DNA of 14,183 bases. It comes from Pseudomonadota bacterium. GTDB lineage: Bacteria > Pseudomonadota > Alphaproteobacteria > Sphingomonadales > Sphingomonadaceae. The translations under genes and the position numbers were made by a program. The stretch is taken from contig JARXKR010000042.1 of NCBI GenBank assembly GCA_030271565.1, forward strand, positions 1 to 14,183, in the 5' to 3' direction. The notes beneath the pieces were generated by a model. It was given only the letters and a program-made list of their open reading frames with translations. It was not told the origin of the DNA and searched no databases. Below, piece after piece: positions 7,526 through 14,183 of this stretch (its first letter is position 1; every line of letters starts with the position of its first letter).

Positions 7526-8691
7526 AGCCGCGCAGCCAGGTCAGGCGCCGGGGGCAACCCCTGATTGCGCTGGTGCTGGTCATGGTCAGCTGGGTCGGCG
7601 CACGCGCGGCCTTGTGGGACAGTTCGGCGATTGTCGCTCCCGCCGTGCCTGTTGCTTCGGTCAAGCCCAAGTCCGCCCCTGCGCGCAGCCCGCATCAGCA
7701 ATTGCCCGAGCTGACATTGCCAAGCCAGTCCGGGCGGATCGAACCGGTGCCGGTGGTTCGGCCGACTTTCGAGGCACCACCATTGCCGCTCGCTTCGCCG
7801 ACAACTGTGCCGCCGCCACGGCCTGAGCCGATCCAGCCGAATGCCTCACCAGCGCCGCTGGCAGCGGGTGAGCATCGCCTCTCGCCGCGTGAAGCAGCCG
7901 CACATCAGGAACTGTGGCTCGCGGGGATGAGCCTGCTGCCAGCCGATCCTGCACTGGCCATGGCAGCCCCACCTTCGCCGCGATCAATCCCGCTCGCCGC
8001 GAGCCAGGCCGCGTCGCCGCACTGGTCGGCTGACGGCTGGCTGCTGCTGCGCTCGGGCGGCAACATGTTCAACGCGCCCGGAGCCGGCCTGCCCGGTGCG
8101 GTGATCCCGGCGGGGTTTTATGGCGGGAGCCAAAGCGGCCTGATCCTGCGCTATTTTCTTGCGCCGGGCAGCCGGATGAGCCCGGCGCTCTACCTGCGCG
8201 GTTCGAGCGGGATCGAGCGGCCACGCGGTGAGGAACTGGCTGCCGGGCTCTCGCTGCGCCCGATTGCCGGCCTGCCGGTGCGGCTGATGGCCGAGGGACG
8301 CGTCACCCGGACCACCACCGGCACGATTGTCCGCCCGGCAGCGGCGCTGGTCAGCGAATTGCCGCCTGCCCGCTTGCCGCTTGGCGTCCGCGGCGAGGCA
8401 TACCTGCAGGCGGGCTATGTCGGCGGGCGCGGATCGACCGCCTTTGTCGATGGTCAGGCCCGGCTCGAGAAGCCGCTGGTCCATGCCAGCAGCTTCGAAC
8501 TGCGCGCCGGCGGCGGCGCCTGGGGCGGGGCGCAGCGCGGCGCGAGCCGGCTCGATGTCGGGCCGATCGCGACGGTATCGTTCCACCTCGGACCGGTTGG
8601 CACGCGCTTGTCCGCAGACTATCGCTGGCGGGTCGCTGGCAACGCCGCGCCCGGTTCAGGACCAGTGGTAACGCTTTCTGCTGGATTCTAA
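7522..8691 (+). CDS. Outer-membrane protein resembling the NfrA C-terminal domain
   Basis: A 389-residue protein if started at TTG 7522, whose bases overlap the preceding TGA. This start gives an N-terminus with basic residues (KPRSQVRRR) and a hydrophobic core (PLIALVLVMVSWVGA), a plausible signal peptide or anchor. Residues about 39-155 are rich in Pro, Ala and Ser, a likely extended linker. Residues about 168-389 form a repetitive beta-rich domain with WSADGWLLLRSGG, GFYGGSQSGLILRY, GEAYLQAGYVGGRG and GAWGGAQRGASRLDVG, ending in a terminal Phe. This resembles the C-terminal region that accompanies NfrA-type proteins, but the TPR-like N-terminal portion of E. coli NfrA is absent. Its probable role is glycan export or display at the outer membrane with the coupled NfrB-like enzyme. 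The frame is open to a GTG at 7441, but that start would put over 25 residues before the signal sequence. Confidence 0.72.
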   Translation: MKPRSQVRRRGQPLIALVLVMVSWVGARAALWDSSAIVAPAVPVASVKPKSAPARSPHQQLPELTLPSQSGRIEPVPVVRPTFEAPPLPLASPTTVPPPRPEPIQPNASPAPLAAGEHRLSPREAAAHQELWLAGMSLLPADPALAMAAPPSPRSIPLAASQAASPHWSADGWLLLRSGGNMFNAPGAGLPGAVIPAGFYGGSQSGLILRYFLAPGSRMSPALYLRGSSGIERPRGEELAAGLSLRPIAGLPVRLMAEGRVTRTTTGTIVRPAAALVSELPPARLPLGVRGEAYLQAGYVGGRGSTAFVDGQARLEKPLVHASSFELRAGGGAWGGAQRGASRLDVGPIATVSFHLGPVGTRLSADYRWRVAGNAAPGSGPVVTLSAGF

Positions 8692-8743
8692 TCCGAGCGG
8701 CCTTCTTTTTGCCGCGACAATGGCCTAGGCCTGCAGGCTACGC
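8692..8743. other. Short spacer with two overlapping palindromes before tauE-like gene
   Basis: Contains GGCCTAGGCC (8722-8731) overlapping GCCTGCAGGC (8729-8738), both perfect 10-bp palindromes, just before ATG 8744. CAGG (8734-8737) could serve as a weak ribosome binding site, six bases from the start. A 5-bp stem at 8697-8701 with 8711-8715 lacks a downstream T-run and is not called a terminator. Confidence 0.4.
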
Positions 8744-9654
<911 letters not shown>

Positions 9655-9658
<4 letters not shown>

Positions 9659-10407
9659 AGCGGCTGTTCGTGCTCCTTGCACTGCTGTTCCTGACCGCTG
9701 CGCGCGATCCGATTCTGGTGCCCGAGGTTTCGCAGCACGAGGTTCAGGTCCGCCAGGGCTTTCGCGGTACCGAGTTACTGCTGTTCGGTGCGATCCTCAC
9801 GCCCGAGGGCACCCGCGCCGGCCAGGACTACGATATCGTCGTGGTGCTGAAGGGCCCGACCCGCTCGATCGTGCTGCGCGAGAAGAGCCGCTTCGCCGGG
9901 ATCTGGGTCAACGCTGACAGCGCCGAATTCCGCTCCGCCCCGACCTTTTTCGCGGTCGCCTCGTCCAAGCCGATTGCCAAGATCGTCGATGACAAGACCG
10001 CAGCGATTTACGAGCTTGGCTTGCCGTGGTTGCAACTCTCGCCAATCGGCTCCTACGATCCCAAGGAGCAGGCCCGAATGTCGTCGGGCCTCGTCGACTT
10101 GATGACCCGCGAAGGGCTCTACCAGGAGGACCCGCGCGGGGTGGGGATCAGCGCGCAGGTGCTCTACCAGGCGCGCATTTCGCTGCCTTCGTCGGTTCAG
10201 ACCGGAACCTATACCGCTGAAACCTTTGCGATAAGCCACGGCCGCGTGGTCGCCTCGGCGATCAGCCGGGTGGTGGTCAAGAAACAGGGGTTCGAACGCT
10301 TAGTGGCGCAATTCGCGCAGGACGACGGGTTTTTCTACGGGCTGCTGGCGGTCGCGCTGTCGGTGGGCATGGGTTTCCTTGCGGGCCGACTGTTCGCGCT
10401 GGTTTAG
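9655..10407 (+). CDS. TIGR02186-family membrane-anchored periplasmic protein, TauE partner
   Basis: A 250-residue protein with an N-terminal signal-like segment (MKRLFVLLALLFLTAA, 1-16), a beta-rich periplasmic domain, and a single C-terminal membrane helix (about 226-248). Conserved-looking strings include GFRGTELLLFGA (35-46), YDIVVVLKGP (59-68), GIWVNADSAEF (82-92) and FYGLLAVALSVGMGF (227-241). This layout matches the TIGR02186 family, which has no assigned biochemical function and is usually found beside TauE/SafE permeases. The ATGA overlap with the permease gene indicates a coupled pair and perhaps a complex. The acting role (substrate presentation, gating or assembly) is inference. 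It could instead be described simply as a conserved hypothetical membrane protein. Confidence 0.82.
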
Positions 10408-10432
10408 ATCCGACCGCGTGAGAACACTCAAT

Positions 10433-10447
10433 TTAGGCCAATCTTAA
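10433..10447 (+). promoter_or_regulatory. CtrA-type box upstream of the HerA-like gene
   Basis: TTAG, exactly seven bases, then TTAA followed by C. This matches the alphaproteobacterial CtrA consensus TTAA-N7-TTAA(C) at seven of eight core positions. It lies 63 bp before ATG 10511 in a short AT-richer gap, a plausible position for cell-cycle control. One copy by eye is weak evidence. Confidence 0.35.
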
Positions 10448-10472
10448 CCGCTCTGGCTTACCAGTCCGGGGT

Positions 10473-10487
10473 CAGCAAACGTTGCTG
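10473..10487. repeat. Perfect short inverted repeat upstream of the HerA-like gene
   Basis: CAGCAA, spacer ACG, then TTGCTG form a perfect 6-bp dyad. No T-run follows, so it is not an intrinsic terminator for the TIGR02186 gene. It ends 23 bases before ATG 10511 and could be an operator or a 5' leader hairpin. Confidence 0.45.
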
Positions 10488-10510
10488 GCGACTTGGGGCT
10501 GGTCGCAGAG

Positions 10511-12208
10511 ATGAACGATATGGGCGGACACGGATTTGGCAATGCGCGCGCGGCACAGGCGGAGGAAATCCCCGTTGAAGCCGCTGAAGCCGTGCAGCAA
10601 CTCGACAATGCCCGCGAACCGATCGGAATTGTGCTCGAAATCTCCGGCTCGGGGTCGGCCATCGCGCTCGACTTGCAGCGGCTGCAGGAATGCACCGAAG
10701 ATGGCGATCCCTCGATCGCGCTCGCCGGACAAGTCGGCAGCCAGATCAAGATCCGCGTCGGCAAAGGCTGGCTGCTCGGCTCGGTCCGCACCCAGCGGCA
10801 GGATTCCAAGACCCCCGGCGGGATCATGGCCAACATCGATTTCCTCGGCGAAGGCGACGAAGAACGCCTGACCGGGCGCATCCACAGCTTCCGCCGCGGC
10901 GTCACCCGTTATCCGATCCCCGGCGCGCTGATCTATCCCGCAACCAGCAACGACCTCAAGCAGATCTACGCCAGCGACGGACGCACCAGCATTCAGGTCG
11001 GTACCGTCTTCCCGACCCGCGACATCCGCGCCGGGCTCTATGTCGATGCCATGCTCGGCAAGCACTTTGCGCTGCTCGGCTCCACCGGTACCGGTAAATC
11101 GACCAGCGCCGCGCTGATCCTCCACCGGATCTGCGAGCATGCCCCCGAAGGGCATATCGTGATGATCGATCCGCACGGCGAATATTCGGCCGCGTTCAAG
11201 CAGATCGGGATGATCTTCGACGTTTCGAACCTGCAGATGCCGTACTGGCTGATGAATTTCGAAGAGCACTGCGAGGTGTTCCTGACCTCGTCGGGCAACG
11301 ACCGCCAAGAGGACATGGACATCCTGTCGAAGTGCCTGCTCGCCGCGCGAAGCAAGAACCGGCTGGCGGATTCGATGGGCAAGATCACTGTCGATTCGCC
11401 GATCCCCTACCTGCTCTCCGATCTGACCAACATGATCCAGACCGAAATGGGCAAGCTCGACAAGGCGACCTCGTCCGCCCCGTACATGCGGGTCAGGACC
11501 AAGATCGACGAACTCAAGGCCGATCCGCGCTACCAGTTCCTGTTCTCGGGCATGCTGGTCGGCGACACGATGGCCGAATTCATCGCCAAGATCTTCCGCA
11601 TGCCGAGCAAGGGCAAGCCGATCTCGATCATCGACGTTTCGGGGGTTCCCTCGGACGTCACTTCGACCGTGGTCGCGGTGCTGAGCCGGCTGGTGTTCGA
11701 CTTCGCGATCTGGAGCCGCGACGAGAAGACCCGGCCGGTGCTGCTGGTGTGCGAGGAAGCGCACCGTTACGTCCCCAATGAGAAGAACTCCGACGGATCG
11801 TCGGTGGGCAAGATTCTCAGCCGGATCGCCAAGGAAGGGCGCAAATACGGCGTCTCGCTCGGCCTGATCACCCAGCGCCCGTCGGATCTGGCCGAAGGCG
11901 TGCTGTCACAGTGCGGCACGATCATCTCGATGCGGCTCAACAACGACCGCGACCAGGCCTTCGTCAAGGCAGCGATGCCCGAAGGCGCGCGCGGTTTCCT
12001 CGATTCGATCCCGGCCTTGCGCAACCGCGAGTGCATCATCTGCGGCGAGGGTGTGTCGATCCCGATCCGGGTCAGCTTTGACGAGCTGGAAGAAATGAAA
12101 CGTCCGGCCAGCGCCGACCCTTCGTTCAGTGACCTGTGGAACAGCTCGGGCGGCGAGGAGGACATGGTCCTGCGCACCGTCCAGCGCTGGCGTGCGCAGG
12201 GGCGGTAG
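10511..12208 (+). CDS. HAS-barrel/HerA-type ATPase (DUF87)
   Basis: A 565-residue soluble ATPase of the FtsK/HerA group of DNA translocases. An N-terminal beta-barrel region (about 37-130; GIVLEISGSGSAIALD, GSQIKIRVGKGWLLGSVRT) fits the HAS-barrel. The DUF87 core follows: Walker A GSTGTGKST (190-198), DPHGEY (220-225), Walker B with catalytic acid LLVCEEAH (411-418), and the sensor-like TQRPSDLAEGVLSQCGT (454-470). HerA hexamers pump DNA and in archaea work with the NurA nuclease; no nuclease gene adjoins here. The start is ATG 10511; an in-frame TTG at 10493 and ATG at 10520 are alternatives, and the first 30 residues look disordered. Convergent with the MATE gene. DNA repair or processing is the family-based inference. 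Confidence 0.88.
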   Translation: MNDMGGHGFGNARAAQAEEIPVEAAEAVQQLDNAREPIGIVLEISGSGSAIALDLQRLQECTEDGDPSIALAGQVGSQIKIRVGKGWLLGSVRTQRQDSKTPGGIMANIDFLGEGDEERLTGRIHSFRRGVTRYPIPGALIYPATSNDLKQIYASDGRTSIQVGTVFPTRDIRAGLYVDAMLGKHFALLGSTGTGKSTSAALILHRICEHAPEGHIVMIDPHGEYSAAFKQIGMIFDVSNLQMPYWLMNFEEHCEVFLTSSGNDRQEDMDILSKCLLAARSKNRLADSMGKITVDSPIPYLLSDLTNMIQTEMGKLDKATSSAPYMRVRTKIDELKADPRYQFLFSGMLVGDTMAEFIAKIFRMPSKGKPISIIDVSGVPSDVTSTVVAVLSRLVFDFAIWSRDEKTRPVLLVCEEAHRYVPNEKNSDGSSVGKILSRIAKEGRKYGVSLGLITQRPSDLAEGVLSQCGTIISMRLNNDRDQAFVKAAMPEGARGFLDSIPALRNRECIICGEGVSIPIRVSFDELEEMKRPASADPSFSDLWNSSGGEEDMVLRTVQRWRAQGR

Positions 12209-12210
12209 GC

Positions 12211-13611
12211 TTACCCCGCCGCAATCCGCGCATGCATTTGCGCTCGCCAGCCGCCGTTGAAGTAAGCGAGCAAGGTCAGCGCCAAGGTCGCCACAGAACT
12301 GATGTTGAGCGACCACCACAGCGCGTCAGGGCCGAGCCGCGGGTAGAGCAGCACATAGGCCCCCAACCTTACAGCGTACATTGCGGTGAACAGGATCGCG
12401 ATCTGCACCAGCACCACGCCATAGCTGCGCAGCGTGCCGAACAACACGATCGTCACCCCGAATGGCACGTAGGTCCAGATCGCCATGTTCTGGATGTGCA
12501 GGCTGACCGGGATCGCCGGGCTGTCCGAACCCAGGAACAGCGCCAGCAGCGGCCGACCGAACAGCAACATCAGCGCGACCAGCGTCAGCGTGATCAGAAT
12601 GTTGGCGCCTGCCCCTGACCAGTTGATCGCATCGACCCGGGCTTCGCGCCGCGCGCCGATGTGCTGCGCGACCATCGCCCCGACCGCGGCGCTGATCGCC
12701 AACCCCGGCATCTGGATATAGTTCCACAGCTGCAGCAGCGCACCATAGCCCGCAGCGTAGTCGATCCCTTCCTGGTTGATCAGCCCGATCATGATCACCC
12801 CCGCGCCCGAGATGACCAGCATCTGGAAGCCCATCGGCACCCCCTTCATGATGAGGTAGGCAAGCTCATCGCGCGCCGGCCACAGGTAGGTCAGCTCGCG
12901 ACCCTTGAGCCGGATCGGCAGGTCGCGCCAATAAATCCAGCCCATCAGCCCGGCGAGGCCCGTCAGCGTCGCGATTGCCGTCGCCACCGCCGCGCCGATG
13001 ATCCCGAGTTTCGGAAACGGCCCGATCCCGGCGATAAACAGCGGGTTGAGCCCGATGTCGAGAATTACCGTGAGGATCTGGAAATAGAGCGGGGTGCGCG
13101 AATCGCCGCAGCCGCGCATTGCGCTCGAGACCAGGACGGTCAGCGTCATTGTCGGCACGACGAGGAAGATCACCCGGAGGTAATCAAGCGCGAAATGGAA
13201 CGAGCTGCCGGGCATGTTGAGCAGGCGCAGCAAGCCGGGCGCAGTGAACCAGCCGACGAGCGCGATAGCTGCTGAGAGCATCATGCAAAGACCCAGTCCC
13301 GCGCCGAAGCTCTTGCGCATCTGGTCGATATTGCGCGCGCCGAAGTACTGTCCGACGTGGATCGTGGTCGCCATGCTGATCCCGAAGATCGCGGCAAAGA
13401 CGAGAAAGATGACAATGTTCGAACTCGACGTGGCGGCAAGTGCATCCTCGCCCAGCAGCCGTCCGATCCACACCGTGTTGACCGAGGCGTTGAGGCTTTG
13501 GAGGACATTGCCGAGCAGCACCGGCAGCGAGAACAGCGCGAGCGTCTTGAACAGCGGACCTTGCGTCAGGTCGCCGCGCTGCGGCGGGACGGGTGGAACG
13601 TCCTCGATCAT
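12211..13611 (-). CDS. MATE family efflux transporter (DinF/NorM type)
   Basis: A 466-residue inner-membrane protein with about 12 hydrophobic helices arranged as two MatE repeats. Typical signatures are LPVLLGNVLQSL (29-40), VWIGRLLGEDALAATS (47-62), ATTIHVGQYFGARN (81-94), AMRGCGDSRTPLYF (164-177) and, in the second half, QLWNYIQMPGLAISAAVGAMVAQ split by the conserved Pro302. MATE proteins expel cationic or amphipathic compounds in exchange for Na+ or H+; the substrate is not predictable. The ATG at 13611 overlaps the queE stop by 4 bp (ATGA read on the minus strand), implying translational coupling. The stop lies two bases from that of the convergent HerA-like gene. A cytosolic Arg/Lys-rich connector is present at about 229-240. 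Confidence 0.93.
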   Translation of the reverse strand: MIEDVPPVPPQRGDLTQGPLFKTLALFSLPVLLGNVLQSLNASVNTVWIGRLLGEDALAATSSSNIVIFLVFAAIFGISMATTIHVGQYFGARNIDQMRKSFGAGLGLCMMLSAAIALVGWFTAPGLLRLLNMPGSSFHFALDYLRVIFLVVPTMTLTVLVSSAMRGCGDSRTPLYFQILTVILDIGLNPLFIAGIGPFPKLGIIGAAVATAIATLTGLAGLMGWIYWRDLPIRLKGRELTYLWPARDELAYLIMKGVPMGFQMLVISGAGVIMIGLINQEGIDYAAGYGALLQLWNYIQMPGLAISAAVGAMVAQHIGARREARVDAINWSGAGANILITLTLVALMLLFGRPLLALFLGSDSPAIPVSLHIQNMAIWTYVPFGVTIVLFGTLRSYGVVLVQIAILFTAMYAVRLGAYVLLYPRLGPDALWWSLNISSVATLALTLLAYFNGGWRAQMHARIAAG

Positions 13612-14183
13612 GTGCCCCGGGTATCCCCATAGAGGTGAATGTGCAGGCGGTCGCTGAAACCAAGCCCGTGGTCCACGGCGAGGGGGGCGAGCCAGGCGCT
13701 GCGGTCACGGATAACCGCGCTGGTGGTTCCTTCGGGCATGAGCTGGATGCGCGTCGATGGAATTGCGAGGTCCGCTTGCAGTTGGAGCACTTCGGCGAGG
13801 TCTTCGGGGGCCGAAATCACAAACTTAAAGTTCGCTTTAGGTTCATTTTTCCACCCGTGCAGCCGCTCAGAAAGCAGAGCAATTTCAGCAGGATTGCCCG
13901 AATGCTTGAGCTTCGGGCTGACGTTGTACTGGTCGACCAAGGGGGCGAGTGCGGGGTGCGGCGCGACGGTGCCGTTGGTCTCGATTTCGATCAAAATCGA
14001 GTCCCCGCGAAGGCGGGAACCTCGGGCCTCTTCGCGCTGATCCAGCCTGAGACCCCCGCCTGCGCGGGGGAGCAGCGCCACCATCCGCGCCAATTGGGCA
14101 CCCTGAAGCAGCGGCTCGCCCCCGGTGATCACCAGCCGGTTCCCGCCCAGCGCCATGATCCGCGCGGCGACATCTTCCTCGCT
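13608..14183 (-). CDS. queE: 7-carboxy-7-deazaguanine synthase (5' end off the window)
   Basis: The frame is open to the right edge, so the N-terminal part, with the radical-SAM CxxxCxxC cluster loop, is outside the window; 191 residues are visible. QueE is an AdoMet radical enzyme that contracts 6-carboxy-tetrahydropterin to 7-carboxy-7-deazaguanine on the route to preQ0 and queuosine. Seen here are RLVITGGEPLLQ (the GGE SAM-binding motif), IEIETNGT, YNVSPKLKHSG, NFKFVI and IQLMPEGT, all in family order. Between GGEPLLQ and ETNGT lie about 24 extra Arg/Gly-rich residues encoded by a palindromic repeat (14001-14072). The frame is intact, so the enzyme may still work. It overlaps the MATE gene by 4 bp. 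Confidence 0.92.
   Translation of the reverse strand, partial: SEEDVAARIMALGGNRLVITGGEPLLQGAQLARMVALLPRAGGGLRLDQREEARGSRLRGDSILIEIETNGTVAPHPALAPLVDQYNVSPKLKHSGNPAEIALLSERLHGWKNEPKANFKFVISAPEDLAEVLQLQADLAIPSTRIQLMPEGTTSAVIRDRSAWLAPLAVDHGLGFSDRLHIHLYGDTRGT
14001..14073. repeat. REPIN-like palindromic element inserted in frame within queE
   Basis: Two GC-rich hairpins face each other. One has stem CCCGC (14004-14008) with GCGGG (14013-14017) around a GAAG loop. The other has a perfect 7-bp stem CCCCCGC (14053-14059) with GCGGGGG (14064-14070) around a 4-nt loop. The arms 14001-14027 and 14045-14072 are inverted copies, with 21 of 28 aligned positions identical by hand (one gap), enclosing a 17-nt centre. 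Such paired inverted REP sequences are the REPIN architecture. The likely length, 72 bp (24 codons), keeps the reading frame. A separate dyad, TCGATTT/AAATCGA (13981-13987 and 13994-14000), abuts the left edge. Confidence 0.7.

Noticed and set aside
8697..8715. Possible terminator after the NfrA-like gene
   Set aside because: The stem is only 5 bp, the T-run lies in the loop rather than after the stem, and no T-tract follows.
10472..11764. Minus-strand open frame (430 codons) antisense to the HerA-like gene
   Set aside because: It mirrors the codon pattern of the plus-strand ATPase, which has Walker A and B motifs; no recognisable family on the minus strand.

Overview
The window is GC-rich, gene-dense chromosomal DNA from an alphaproteobacterium. 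The best guess is Sphingomonadales (Sphingomonas, Novosphingobium or Erythrobacter type). This rests on the protein set (TorF-type porin, short NfrB/NfrA-like pair, TauE plus TIGR02186 pair, HAS-barrel HerA-like ATPase), on strong G/C third-position bias, and on a palindromic repeat of a style I associate with that order. No rRNA, tRNA, CRISPR array, insertion sequence or prophage is visible. The content is mostly housekeeping, envelope and transport genes.

Layout. 1-889 (+): 3' part of a GH130-like glycosidase or phosphorylase gene, convergent with 897-2207 (-), ugd (UDP-glucose 6-dehydrogenase). A PPP-type metallophosphoesterase gene (2224-3024, -) lies 16 bp upstream of ugd and probably shares its transcript. 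A 243-bp divergent intergenic region with candidate promoters separates these from a TorF/Gcw_chp-type porin gene (3268-4095, +), which ends in a strong intrinsic terminator (4120-4156). Next come gloA (glyoxalase I) and nhaD (Na+/H+ antiporter), 10 bp apart. After a 191-bp gap is a two-gene surface-glycan-type module: an NfrB-like membrane glycosyltransferase (6086-7525) and an NfrA-C-terminal-like outer-membrane protein (TTG start at 7522, overlapping the preceding stop). A TauE/SafE permease and a TIGR02186-family membrane-anchored protein follow, coupled by an ATGA overlap. An HAS-barrel/HerA-type ATPase gene (10511-12208) is preceded by a near-consensus CtrA-type box and a perfect hairpin. 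It converges, with only two bases between stop codons, on a minus-strand pair: queE (queuosine/preQ0 pathway, 5' end off the window) and a MATE efflux transporter gene, coupled by a 4-bp overlap.

Functionally, three themes recur: sugar-nucleotide and envelope polysaccharide chemistry (GH130-like enzyme, ugd, NfrB/NfrA-like pair), small-molecule and ion transport (porin, NhaD, TauE, MATE), and stress detoxification (GloA next to a cation/proton antiporter). The most unusual item is in queE: a REPIN-like element of about 72 bp, made of two inverted REP-like hairpins, sits in frame inside the coding region and appears to add about 24 residues between the GGEPLLQ and ETNGT motifs without breaking the frame.
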